Assembly: GCA_030634585.1 (NCBI GenBank)
Contig: DAOWAM010000002.1
Location: forward strand, 1 to 24,625
DNA from: a bacterium
GTDB taxonomy: Bacteria; Patescibacteriota; Patescibacteriia; UBA2591; DAOWAM01
DNA: 24,625 nucleotides
Direction: 5' to 3'
Made by a program: the position numbers and the translations under genes. Below are positions 1-7,665 of this stretch, piece after piece; within the stretch, counting starts at the first letter, position 1, and the number at the start of each line of letters is the position of its first letter. The notes under the pieces were generated by a model, which was not told the DNA's origin, made no database searches, and saw only the letters and a list, made by a program, of their open reading frames with translations.

Positions 1-2
1 CA

Positions 3-695
3 AAAGAACAAATTGAAAAGATACAATTAAGCAAGAGAGGAGAAAATATTTGGAAATTACGTAATAATCAATTAATTCTTTTTCAAAAAGCGAGCGAAGA
101 ATTTAAAAAAATATTACAGACAACCAAACAAACAATTTCTCTAAATAAACTGACAACTTTGTTTAAAAAAACAAGTTTTTATCGACAACATCAAAAAGAG
201 TTGGCCAGTCAAGTAATTAATAATTTTCTAAAAATTAGCCCATTAATTGGCGCAGATATTTTTAATCAAGTAGGATTAACTTCTTGGCCGATTATTTCTC
301 CTCGTCGAATGAGAGATAAAGCTTACGTAGTAATGAAAAAAACTGGTCGTCCAATTCATTTTAGAGAAATTACACAATTAATAAAAAAACATTATTATGA
401 TCAACAAGATGTTCATGTACCTACAGTTCATAATGAATTAATTTCTGACGAAAGATTTGTTTTGATTGGACGAGGTACTTACGCTTTGCATGAGTGGGGA
501 TATCAAACAGGCAAAACAGTAGATTTAATTAAACAATTATTGACTATTAAAAAAGAATTGACTCGTGATGATATTTATCAAGCTATTTCAAAACAACGTT
601 TAATTAAAAAAGGCACAATAGCAATTATCTTAAATGGTAGAAGCGAAACATTTAATAGATTACCTGGGAAAAAATATCGATTAAAGAAAAAATAA
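3..695 (+). CDS. HARE-HTH domain transcription-associated protein (5' partial)
   Basis: The reading frame is open from the left edge of the window, so the gene is cut at its 5' end. The only internal candidate start is a TTG at 159, which would fall in the middle of a continuous helical region, so I do not use it. Residues are numbered from position 3. About 100-170 look like a HARE-HTH winged-helix domain (family of RNA polymerase delta and related proteins): it begins RRMRDKAYVVMKKTGRPIHF and ends FVLIGRGTYALHEWG. A second winged-helix-like segment follows (KKELTRDDIYQAI ... KKGTIAIILNG ... YRLKKK). The first residues, KEQIEKIQLSK, could be the tail of a sigma-70 region 4-like helix. That would fit CPR proteins joining sigma region 4 to HARE-HTH, but the decisive part lies outside the window. 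Probably a DNA-binding transcription factor; exact role unknown. Confidence 0.7.
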   Translation, partial: KEQIEKIQLSKRGENIWKLRNNQLILFQKASEEFKKILQTTKQTISLNKLTTLFKKTSFYRQHQKELASQVINNFLKISPLIGADIFNQVGLTSWPIISPRRMRDKAYVVMKKTGRPIHFREITQLIKKHYYDQQDVHVPTVHNELISDERFVLIGRGTYALHEWGYQTGKTVDLIKQLLTIKKELTRDDIYQAISKQRLIKKGTIAIILNGRSETFNRLPGKKYRLKKK

Positions 696-710
696 TTTAT
701 CAATAGTTTT

Positions 711-1853
711 ATGATCATTGATCTTAGTTTTATTGAATTATGGTGTGGCCATAGTATTATTTGGCTAGTTTGGCAAATCCTTAAAATTGTTATTGGAATA
801 TTAATAGCTTATTTAATAATTTATTTTTATTTGAAAAAGAATAAATCTAAGAAGAAAAAAGAGTATTTTAGCAAAATTGAATATGATTTGTTAGCAATTG
901 ATATTCCTGATAGTGAACAAGGGCCAAAAGGTGCTGAACAAATTTTTGCTCAATTAGCGTCATTGAAAGAGAAAGATTTTCGACAATTAGATATTAGTTT
1001 GGAAATTATTGGTATTGATGGTCATATTCAATTCTTAGTTCGAACTCCACATCTTTATCGTGATATTGTAGAATCTGCTCTTTACGCGCAGTATCCGCAA
1101 GCGGGAATAAGTGAAGTAGATGATTATAGTCAAATCGAATATTTATCTTTTCCTAATGAACAGTATACTTTATGGGGTTCTGAACTTACTTTATATGCTA
1201 ACGAAGCTTATCCAATTAGAACTTATCCCGATTTTGAAGATAAATTAGCAAGAGAGTTCAAAGATCCATTAAGTGGTTTATTAGAGTTGCTTAGTACATT
1301 ACGAACAAGCGAGCAATTTTGGATACAGATTTTACTTCGCCCGGCTAGTAGTAATTGGCAGGCCAAAGGTAAACAATTAGTAAAAGATCTAACCGCGCCA
1401 TCAGAAGAAGGCAAAGCGCAACGACTTACTTTAGGAGACGCGCGAGTAGTAGAAGCAATTCAACATAAAATATCTAAAATTGGTTTTGCAGTTACAATTA
1501 GATTAATTTATTTTGCTAAGAAAGAAATATTTTCTAAGTCAAGAATCATTGGTGTTTTGGGTGCTTTTAATCAATTCAATACTTTAGATATGAATGGATT
1601 TAAACCATTCAAAAAAAGTAAAACTAGAACAGGATTAATCTTTCCACAACGATGTTTATCACGTCGACAAAATGAAATTTTAAATAATTATCAACAAAGA
1701 AAGAGTAAATCAATTACCCCTTGGTTTGTTTTAAACATAGAGGAATTAGCAACTATTTATCATTTTCCTGTTATTAGTGTTAAAGCGCCAGGTATTAAAA
1801 AAACTGTGTCAAAACAAGCAGAACCACCTTTTGGCCTACCAGTAAATGAATAA
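711..1853 (+). CDS. Single-span membrane protein paired with the VirD4-like ATPase
   Basis: I do not recognise a named family with certainty. The protein has 380 residues. A hydrophobic membrane segment covers about residues 13-42, is followed by a lysine-rich stretch (KKNKSKKKK), and leads into a large soluble, presumably cytoplasmic, domain. That domain starts YDLLAIDIPDSEQGPKGAEQ and contains an FLVRTPHLYRDIVESALYAQYP region, which resembles the N-terminal part of proteins encoded just before HerA/VirD4-type ATPases in CPR genomes. The next gene is such an ATPase, so the two probably act together: the ATPase has no membrane helix of its own and this protein may anchor it. The start ATG follows the previous stop by 15 bases and has TTTT rather than a Shine-Dalgarno in front. 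Confidence 0.75.
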   Translation: MIIDLSFIELWCGHSIIWLVWQILKIVIGILIAYLIIYFYLKKNKSKKKKEYFSKIEYDLLAIDIPDSEQGPKGAEQIFAQLASLKEKDFRQLDISLEIIGIDGHIQFLVRTPHLYRDIVESALYAQYPQAGISEVDDYSQIEYLSFPNEQYTLWGSELTLYANEAYPIRTYPDFEDKLAREFKDPLSGLLELLSTLRTSEQFWIQILLRPASSNWQAKGKQLVKDLTAPSEEGKAQRLTLGDARVVEAIQHKISKIGFAVTIRLIYFAKKEIFSKSRIIGVLGAFNQFNTLDMNGFKPFKKSKTRTGLIFPQRCLSRRQNEILNNYQQRKSKSITPWFVLNIEELATIYHFPVISVKAPGIKKTVSKQAEPPFGLPVNE

Positions 1854-1857
1854 TTTT

Positions 1858-3324
1858 ATGATCGAATCAAAACAAGATATTACCCTTTTTGCCACTACTA
1901 GATATCGTAATATATCTAAAAAGTTTGGAATTAAACCAATTGATCGTCGGGGACATATGTATTTGATAGGAAAAACTGGCGTTGGTAAATCAACCGTTTT
2001 AGAAAATATGATTATCCAAGATATCCAAGCGGGTCGAGGTATTGGTTTAGTCGATCCACATGGTGATTTAGCAGAAAAAATACTTGATTATATTCCAAGT
2101 TCGCGAATTAATGATGTAATCTATTTTAATCCAGCTGATATTGAATATCCAATTTCTTTTAATATTTTGGAAAAGGTTGAGGCCGTACATCGACATCTGG
2201 TTGCTTCCGGATTAGTAGGTGTTTTTAAAAAAATCTGGGCAGATTCTTGGGGACCTCGATTGGAATATATTTTACGTAATACGATTTTAGCTCTATTAGA
2301 ATATCCAAATAGCACTTTATTAGGGATTATGCGAATGTTGGTAGATAAAGATTTTCGAAAGCAAGTGGTGAATAAAGTGACCGATCCTGTAGTAAAGTCA
2401 TTTTGGGTAAATGAATTTGCTAAATATCATGCTCAATTTCAAGTAGACGCAATTGCTCCAATACAAAATAAGGTTGGACAATTTTTGTCTACTTCCTTAA
2501 TTAGAAACATTGTTGGACAAGTAAAATCAAAAATTAATATACGTCAAATAATGGACGAAGGGAAAATTTTAATCATGGACCTCTCTAAAGGAAGAATCGG
2601 CGAAGATTCATCTTCTTTACTAGGAGCAATTATGATTACCAAGATCCAATTGGCGGCAATGAGTCGAGTTGATACTCCACAATCTCAGCGACGCGATTTT
2701 TATCTTTATGTCGATGAGTTTCAAAACTTTGCCACTGAATCTTTTGCTAATATACTTTCTGAAGCTCGCAAATATGCACTTGATTTAATTTTAGCGCATC
2801 AATATATTTCCCAATTAGATGATCGAGTCAAAGACGCAATTTTTGGTAATGTTGGTACTTTAATTTCTTTTCGAGTTGGCGCTGATGACGCGCGATTTTT
2901 AGCGCAAGAGTTTATGCCTCGTTTTGATGAAACAGATTTAGTCAATTTAAATAAATATGACATGTGTGTTAAATTGATGATTGACGGAATTACTTCTGAA
3001 CCCTTCTCAGCACATGGTTTGCCTCCTTTATCTGTTCAAAAACACAATAAACAAAAGCAGATTATTTCTTTTTCTCGCGAACGATACGCCAATTCCCGAA
3101 AGATAGTGGAGGAAAAGATCAAACGATGGAGTCAGGCAGATATAGATGAATTGACCGATGAAGAAGCAAGTGCAGAAGCTGAAAAAACTGGTTTATATCA
3201 AGCTCAATGTGCTGTTTGTGGAAAAAAGGTTTATGTTCCTTTTGTACCAGATAATGTGCGACCAGTTTATTGTAAGGGATGTATGAAAAAAGTTAGACAG
3301 GAAAAAATCAAACCTGCTAATTAG
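1858..3324 (+). CDS. VirD4/TraG/HerA-like ATPase with C-terminal CxxC-x17-CxxC zinc ribbon
   Basis: A P-loop ATPase of the type IV secretion coupling-protein/HerA group, which normally pumps DNA or protein across a membrane. Numbering here is from an upstream ATG at 1846, which overlaps the previous gene by eight bases. I prefer the ATG at 1858 (residue 5): it removes the overlap, follows TTTT like several starts here, and places DITLFA close to the N-terminus. Walker A is GKTGVGKST at 42-50, DPHGD follows at 70-74, and Walker B is YLYVDEFQNF at about 286-295 with catalytic-type D290/E291. Residues 300-350 carry the usual ARKY...LAHQYISQL...GNVGTLISFRVG core. The C-terminal 50 residues add a charged helix and a zinc ribbon with C455, C458, C476 and C479, spaced CxxC-x17-CxxC. 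No relaxase or other secretion genes are nearby, so a conventional conjugation role is not supported. Confidence 0.9.
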   Translation: MIESKQDITLFATTRYRNISKKFGIKPIDRRGHMYLIGKTGVGKSTVLENMIIQDIQAGRGIGLVDPHGDLAEKILDYIPSSRINDVIYFNPADIEYPISFNILEKVEAVHRHLVASGLVGVFKKIWADSWGPRLEYILRNTILALLEYPNSTLLGIMRMLVDKDFRKQVVNKVTDPVVKSFWVNEFAKYHAQFQVDAIAPIQNKVGQFLSTSLIRNIVGQVKSKINIRQIMDEGKILIMDLSKGRIGEDSSSLLGAIMITKIQLAAMSRVDTPQSQRRDFYLYVDEFQNFATESFANILSEARKYALDLILAHQYISQLDDRVKDAIFGNVGTLISFRVGADDARFLAQEFMPRFDETDLVNLNKYDMCVKLMIDGITSEPFSAHGLPPLSVQKHNKQKQIISFSRERYANSRKIVEEKIKRWSQADIDELTDEEASAEAEKTGLYQAQCAVCGKKVYVPFVPDNVRPVYCKGCMKKVRQEKIKPAN

Positions 3325-3345
3325 TGAATCGGGGATTTTAAATAT

Positions 3346-4380
3346 ATGATTGAAAAAAAACAAAAAAGTTTTTATTTATTTTGGATATCACTTGCTTTGG
3401 GATTAATTATTTTATTAATTCTATTTTTAACTGCGGATTGGCGAACGATTCTTTCTAAATTACTTTTATTAACCGCTTTTGAATTTGTTATTATTTTCTC
3501 CATTCGTTTCTCAATCTTTCTTATCGGTGTTTGGCAATGGTCGAGAGTATTAAGAAGTTATCATTATCATGTCTCATTAGCCGATTTGTTAATTTCTAGC
3601 TTAGCAGAACGTTGCGTTACATTTTTTACTCCGATACTTTATGTTGGAGGGGAGGGGGTTAAGGCCTATACAATTAAAAAAATAGCCAAAGTACCCATGA
3701 AAGAAGGATTAGCGTCGGTTATTGTGCAACGAGTCATTGAGTTTGGAACTATTTTTCTTTTTCTTTTACTAAGCGGTATTTATTTAATTATTCAAAATTC
3801 ACCAATTAGTTGGTTAGTCGCTGTATTATTAGGGGCTTTTATTTTATTTTTGTTATTCGTTATTTTACTTTACGCTGGATTTATCAATTTATCTATATTT
3901 TTTAAAAAAAAGAAAAATATGGGAAAAATAAATAAGATTTTTACAAAAATAATTGAGTTTAAAGACGTTGTTATTCAATTCTTTAAAACTAATCGGGGAG
4001 TTTTTCTAAATAATTCTTTATTTGCTTTATTAACTATTTTTTTATATTTAATCCAGTTCAAATTAATTTTTTATTTTTTGGGATATCAAGTATCTTGGAC
4101 AGGGATCATTGCTATTTATATCATTACTACTATTGTCGGATTTATTCCCATTCCTGGTGCGTTGGGAACTTATGAAGGATCGGCAATTCTGATCTTTTCC
4201 GCATTGGGATTAACTTCTAGTTTAGCGCTCACTTTTACATTAATTAACCGGGCTACTTTTTTAATCATTATTTCTTTTGGATTATTAACTTTATTTCAAT
4301 TTACTTTTACTCGAATGAATCAGTTAATTTTCAATAACCACGATTCTCTAATTAATGGAGAAACAAAAGAGACAAATTAA
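3346..4380 (+). CDS. UPF0104/LPG-synthase-like flippase domain membrane protein
   Basis: An integral membrane protein of 344 residues with about eight hydrophobic segments, of the family that includes the flippase half of MprF and AglD-related proteins (PF03706). Family signatures are GGEGVKAYTIKK at 101-112, where the charged residues sit in an otherwise hydrophobic region, and GFIPIPGALGTYEGS at 265-279. Members move lipids or lipid-linked sugars across the cytoplasmic membrane; the substrate cannot be told from sequence. No catalytic lysyl-transferase domain is attached. The gene begins 21 bases after the ATPase stop; a GGGG lies about 12-15 bases before the ATG, too far for a convincing ribosome binding site. 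The envelope genes downstream fit a role in surface lipids or glycans. Confidence 0.85.
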   Translation: MIEKKQKSFYLFWISLALGLIILLILFLTADWRTILSKLLLLTAFEFVIIFSIRFSIFLIGVWQWSRVLRSYHYHVSLADLLISSLAERCVTFFTPILYVGGEGVKAYTIKKIAKVPMKEGLASVIVQRVIEFGTIFLFLLLSGIYLIIQNSPISWLVAVLLGAFILFLLFVILLYAGFINLSIFFKKKKNMGKINKIFTKIIEFKDVVIQFFKTNRGVFLNNSLFALLTIFLYLIQFKLIFYFLGYQVSWTGIIAIYIITTIVGFIPIPGALGTYEGSAILIFSALGLTSSLALTFTLINRATFLIIISFGLLTLFQFTFTRMNQLIFNNHDSLINGETKETN

Positions 4381-4445
4381 TTAAATTGGAACCCAGAAAT
4401 TAAAATATCTAATTAAATTAAGCAATCTTTCTAAAAGTTGAAATA

Positions 4446-4577
4446 GCTGGGTTTATCCTGTATCTCATATGATACAGGATCATCTTTGTTAAGCACTCTT
4501 GCAAAAAAAACAGAAACTCAGCAATACACCTAGTCCTAGTCTTTTTGTACGAGGGACCCCGGCCCAAAGAGATTAGG
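4446..4577. ncRNA. Candidate structured RNA region between flippase gene and cassette promoter
   Basis: This non-coding stretch contains three nested or adjacent pairings that can be read directly. GCTGGGTT (4446-4453) can pair with AACTCAGC (4515-4522), with one G-U. Inside that, ATCCTGTATC (4455-4464) and GATACAGGAT (4471-4480) form a perfect 10-bp stem with a 6-base loop. Next to it, CCTAGTCTTTTTG (4535-4547) pairs along its full length with CAAAGAGATTAGG (4565-4577), with two G-U pairs. No known RNA family was recognised and neither strand has a T-tract immediately after a stem. The 10-bp stem could be a weak terminator for the flippase gene. The call of a functional RNA is an inference with low confidence. 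Confidence 0.25.
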
Positions 4578-4589
4578 GGATATACGAGG

Positions 4590-4618
4590 TTGACAAGAGA
4601 TCTGAATTTTGATAAAAT
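4590..4618 (+). promoter_or_regulatory. Consensus sigma-70-type promoter
   Basis: TTGACA at 4590-4595 and TAAAAT at 4613-4618 are separated by exactly 17 bases. This is the best-matched promoter seen in the window. Transcription would start near 4625 and give a short leader of about 20 bases before the ATG at 4644. Confidence 0.8.
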
Positions 4619-4631
4619 AGAATAAAAGATA

Positions 4632-4639
4632 AAGGAGGT
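4632..4639 (+). promoter_or_regulatory. Strong Shine-Dalgarno site
   Basis: AAGGAGGT, with its GGAGG ending five bases before the ATG at 4644. It fixes the start of the 117-residue gene. It is the only full Shine-Dalgarno sequence I found in front of any gene in the window. Confidence 0.85.
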
Positions 4640-4643
4640 AAAA

Positions 4644-4997
4644 ATGGGAAACAAGCGAATACTTATTTGGTACTCAATAATTGTTGGCATAATTATTTAT
4701 ACAGCTTTAGCAGTAATGGCATATTCCTTTTATGAGACGGGTCTATCAGTAGTAGTTATTCTTTTAACGGTCCTGGGAATCAATATTATTGCTTTCTTGC
4801 TTGGAACAACTATTCCTGTTATCGGTGTATTTATTTACACTTTTCTGGCAAAAGAGTTTATTGTGATGATGGTTGGACTGGGTAATATACAGACATCTAA
4901 AATAACAGATTTGATTTATCAAATTGGTTTAGTTACTGTAGTTATCTATACAATCGGCACGATTGTCTTAATTTCATCCCATAGTAGAAAACAATAA
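4644..4997 (+). CDS. Small four-span membrane protein in its own expression cassette
   Basis: Not recognised. The 117 residues are mostly hydrophobic, with four likely membrane segments at about 8-28, 34-56, 57-77 and 91-112. The ends are short and basic (MGNKR; SSHSRKQ). The only substantial polar stretch is GLGNIQTSKITDL, near residues 78-90. There are no cysteine or histidine motifs suggesting an enzyme. The gene is isolated from its neighbours by a consensus promoter, a strong Shine-Dalgarno and a terminator whose stem contains the stop codon, so it is a single-gene transcript. That signal quality is unlike every other gene here and suggests high expression or a foreign origin. It could be a small transporter, a membrane-stress or toxin-like peptide, or a lineage-specific protein; nothing decides between these. 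Confidence 0.75.
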   Translation: MGNKRILIWYSIIVGIIIYTALAVMAYSFYETGLSVVVILLTVLGINIIAFLLGTTIPVIGVFIYTFLAKEFIVMMVGLGNIQTSKITDLIYQIGLVTVVIYTIGTIVLISSHSRKQ

Positions 4998-5026
4998 AGG
5001 AACCTTTTGGTTCCTTTATTTATTTT
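4993..5026 (+). terminator. Rho-independent terminator
   Basis: A perfect 12-bp stem (4993-5004 with 5009-5020) whose core is AAAGGAACC / GGTTCCTTT, with a TTTT loop. The T-rich tail TTATTTATTTT spans 5016-5026. The TAA stop codon of the preceding gene (4995-4997) lies inside the 5' arm. Confidence 0.9.
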
Positions 5027-5049
5027 GATTTCTTTTTTGGCTGATTTTG

Positions 5050-5058
5050 TGTTATAAT
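5050..5058 (+). promoter_or_regulatory. Extended -10 promoter for the cell-wall/pilin operon
   Basis: TGTTATAAT combines a perfect TATAAT (5053-5058) with the extended -10 TG. No good -35 hexamer lies at 16-18 bases upstream. It follows the terminator at 4993-5026 directly and precedes the ATG at 5105 by 46 bases. It is therefore the likely start of transcription for the genes up to about 10871. Confidence 0.6.
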
Positions 5059-5104
5059 AATAATAATATCTTAAATATCTTAATAAAAAGTTAAAATATT
5101 TATT

Positions 5105-5485
5105 ATGGTAAAAAAAATAGTTGATCAAATTAAAACATATTTTTTACAACAAAAGATAAGGCGAAATAAATTTTTAGTTGTATCATTGCTTAGTGCATTG
5201 GTGATCAATGTATTTTTTTGGTTGTTTATTCTGTTCAAGCTTTCTTCGATAACCACGCCCATACCTTTGCGCTATAATGTGGTAGTGGGAATTAATTCTA
5301 TTGGATCATGGAAAATAATGTATCAACTAACTTTGATCGGATTAATAGTTTGGTTAATTAATAGTTTTTTTACTACTTTTTTTTATCAAAGGAACGAAAA
5401 AATACTAAGTTATTTTTTATCAATTAGTAATTGTTTGGTCCAGATTCTTTTAGCGGTGATTATTCTTTTTATTGTTAATTTATAA
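5105..5485 (+). CDS. Small three- to four-span membrane protein upstream of mraY
   Basis: The 126 residues begin with a basic amphipathic N-terminus (about 1-22) and continue with hydrophobic segments at about 23-45, 70-92 and 102-125. Between the first two lies a conserved-looking motif, PLRYNVVVGINSIGSW (about 54-69). I recall similar short membrane proteins with an LRYNVYFGID-type motif next to cell-wall genes in CPR genomes, but I know of no assigned function. The gene opens the operon that continues into mraY after only 11 bases, so a link to envelope assembly is likely. Start ATG is preceded by TATTT and no Shine-Dalgarno. Confidence 0.75.
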   Translation: MVKKIVDQIKTYFLQQKIRRNKFLVVSLLSALVINVFFWLFILFKLSSITTPIPLRYNVVVGINSIGSWKIMYQLTLIGLIVWLINSFFTTFFYQRNEKILSYFLSISNCLVQILLAVIILFIVNL

Positions 5486-5496
5486 ATTTATATTTT

Positions 5497-6543
5497 ATGT
5501 ATCTTTATTATATTAGTAAAATATTCTTTTTATCTACGCTTTCATTTATTATTGCTATAGTTTGTACTCCATTATTAACACATTTCCTTTATAAATATAA
5601 ATTAAATAAACGAATAAGAGATAAAAAATCAGCGCCAATTTATCATCGTTTACATCAGCAGAAAGAAGGCACACCAACCTCGGGTGGAATGTTAATTTGG
5701 ATAGTAACTTTATTTTTAGCTCTTTTATTTTTCTTTTTAGATCAAATACAGGCAATTGATTTCTTAAATCAATTCAATTTCTTGACCCGACAGCAAACAT
5801 TTGTTCCTCTCGGTGTAATGCTTTTAGCAGGCGTTGTTGGTTTGATTGATGATTGGTTAAATATTAAGGGTGTGGGCAAGCACGGCGGGGGAATTGGAAT
5901 AATTACCAAATTAGTTTTATATTCATTATTAGCAGTTATTATTGCTGCTTGGCTTTATTTTAAATTAGATTGGGATTTATTTCACGTGCCATTTTTTGGT
6001 AACATTCATTTACATTGGATTTATTTTCCAGTGGTTGTTTTGGCAGTTGTTTCTACTGCTTTTGCTACTAATGAAATTGATGGATTAGATGGTTTGGCTG
6101 GCGGGACATTATTAGTCGCCTTTGCGGCTTATGGAATAATTGCTTTTTCGCAAGGAAAGTTTGATTTAGCCTGCTTTTGCGGTGTGATTAGTGGAGCGTT
6201 ATTATCATTTTTATGGTTTAATATTTATCCAGCGCGGTTTTTTATGGGTGATACTGGTTCAATGTCATTAGGAATAACTTTGGGCGTGATTGCCACCTTA
6301 ACCAATAACATCGCTTTATTGCTAATTATTTGTTTTCCGATGGTAATTGATACACTATCAGTCATAATACAAGTGACCTCCAAAGTATTATTTAAGAAAA
6401 AAGTTTTTTTATCTACACCATTACATCATCACTTACAAGCGATTGGTTGGCCTGAACCAAAAATTGTGATGCGTTTTTGGATTATTTCTGGTGTTACTGC
6501 AATGCTTGGTTTAATTATATTTTTCATTGATCGATTAATTTAG
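5497..6543 (+). CDS. mraY: Phospho-N-acetylmuramoyl-pentapeptide-transferase
   Basis: MraY transfers phospho-MurNAc-pentapeptide from UDP to undecaprenyl phosphate, giving lipid I, the first membrane step of peptidoglycan synthesis. The 348-residue length is normal. Visible family motifs are TPTSGG at 59-64, the Mg-binding DDW at 118-120, NEIDGLDGLAGG at 192-203, FMGDTGSMSLG at 249-259 and the histidine triad HHH at 310-312, which separates MraY from the WecA branch. About ten hydrophobic segments are spread along the chain. NEIDGLDG replaces the usual NAVNLTDGLDG, a variation I associate with CPR proteins; the aspartates are kept. The start ATG follows TATTTT. The stop is immediately followed by the SEDS gene, with one base between. 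Confidence 0.95.
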   Translation: MYLYYISKIFFLSTLSFIIAIVCTPLLTHFLYKYKLNKRIRDKKSAPIYHRLHQQKEGTPTSGGMLIWIVTLFLALLFFFLDQIQAIDFLNQFNFLTRQQTFVPLGVMLLAGVVGLIDDWLNIKGVGKHGGGIGIITKLVLYSLLAVIIAAWLYFKLDWDLFHVPFFGNIHLHWIYFPVVVLAVVSTAFATNEIDGLDGLAGGTLLVAFAAYGIIAFSQGKFDLACFCGVISGALLSFLWFNIYPARFFMGDTGSMSLGITLGVIATLTNNIALLLIICFPMVIDTLSVIIQVTSKVLFKKKVFLSTPLHHHLQAIGWPEPKIVMRFWIISGVTAMLGLIIFFIDRLI

Positions 6544-6544
6544 A

Positions 6545-7642
6545 ATGAACAAAAAACATCAACCGGATAATTTATTAATTATTATCGTTGGTATACTATT
6601 AGCTGTTGGTCTAATTTGTCTTTTTTCTTCTAGTTCAGTGGTTGCTTACCGTCGATTTAATAGTTCAATCTATTATCTAAAACACCAGTTATTATTTGGG
6701 ATTATCCCAGGTTTATTCTTTTTATTTTTATTTTCTAAACTTGATTATCATTTTTTGAAAAAATGGGCTAATTTTTTGTTTGTTTTTTCTCTATTATTAT
6801 TAATTTTTGTCTTGTTTCCTTTTCTTAGTCATAGTGTTGGTAATAGTAAACGATGGATAGAATTAGGTGGACTTACTTTTCAGCCGAGTGAAATATTTAA
6901 ATTGGTTTTATTGATTTTTTTAGCGTCTTGGTTTGAAAAAAAACAGTTTATTGTTAATCGTTGGAAAGAAATATTTTGGCCAATTGTAATTTTAATTTGT
7001 ACGGTAAGTATTTTAATTGCGCTTCAACCAGACATTGGAACATTGGGATTAATTATCAGTCTAATTCTAATATTTTGTTTTTTTGCTGGTATGTCTCTTT
7101 ATCGGTTATTCATTTTATCTAGCGGTGGTTTGCTTGCTTTATTGGCGTTAATTAAGATTGCGCCTTATCGATTAGCCCGTTTAACTGTTTTTTTAAATCC
7201 AAAATTGGACTTGCAAGGAATTGGTTACCAATTACACCAATCTTTGATTGCAATTGGTTCTGGTGGCTGGATAGGAAAAGGGCTAGGAAATGCTTCTCAA
7301 AAATTCTTTTATTTGCCAGAAGTTATAGGTGATTCTATATTTTCTATTATTAGTGAAGAGCTAGGTTTTTTATTAACGGCAGGGTTAATTATTTTATTTG
7401 TTTTGTTAACTTATCGAGGAATTAAAATAGCGATTACGGCGCCAGATATGTTTGGACAATTATTAGCTGGTGGAATTATCTCATTAATAATTTTACAAAC
7501 GTTTATTAATATAATGTCAATGTTAGGATTAATTCCGTTGACTGGTTTACCCCTACCTTTTATTAGTTTTGGTGGAACAGCAATGGTAGTTTTATTGGCC
7601 GGAGTTGGTATAATAATCAATATTTCTAAACAAACTAAATAA
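6545..7642 (+). CDS. ftsW: FtsW/RodA/SpoVE-family (SEDS) peptidoglycan polymerase
   Basis: SEDS proteins polymerise lipid II into glycan strands together with a class B PBP. This one has 365 residues and about ten membrane segments. Motifs are GNSKRWIELGG at 99-109, FQPSE at 112-116, QPDIGT at 161-166, the loop SGGWIGKGLG at 239-248, and LPEVIGDSIFSIISEELG at 257-274. D263 sits at the position where SEDS polymerases have their essential aspartate. LPFISFGG at 337-344 closes the domain. Placement after mraY favours FtsW (division) over RodA (elongation), but sequence alone does not settle it, so the symbol is tentative. No murG, ftsQ or ftsZ follows; the next genes encode prepilins. Confidence 0.9.
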   Translation: MNKKHQPDNLLIIIVGILLAVGLICLFSSSSVVAYRRFNSSIYYLKHQLLFGIIPGLFFLFLFSKLDYHFLKKWANFLFVFSLLLLIFVLFPFLSHSVGNSKRWIELGGLTFQPSEIFKLVLLIFLASWFEKKQFIVNRWKEIFWPIVILICTVSILIALQPDIGTLGLIISLILIFCFFAGMSLYRLFILSSGGLLALLALIKIAPYRLARLTVFLNPKLDLQGIGYQLHQSLIAIGSGGWIGKGLGNASQKFFYLPEVIGDSIFSIISEELGFLLTAGLIILFVLLTYRGIKIAITAPDMFGQLLAGGIISLIILQTFINIMSMLGLIPLTGLPLPFISFGGTAMVVLLAGVGIIINISKQTK

Positions 7643-7665
7643 TTTTAACCAATAAATAAAACAAT

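Noticed and set aside
1846..1857. Upstream ATG extending the VirD4-like ATPase by four residues
   Set aside because: It overlaps the previous gene by eight bases and adds nothing family-like. The ATG at 1858 gives a clean junction.
4545..4560. Similarity of GTACGAGGGACC to the sarcin-ricin loop of 23S rRNA (AGTACGAGAGGACC)
   Set aside because: The match is short and imperfect, and the flanking bases do not resemble rRNA helix 95 or neighbouring domains.
4418..4690. Open frame of 90 codons on the minus strand across the intergenic region and the start of the cassette gene
   Set aside because: It overlaps the consensus promoter, the Shine-Dalgarno and the start of the better-supported plus-strand gene, and has no recognisable domain or initiation signal.
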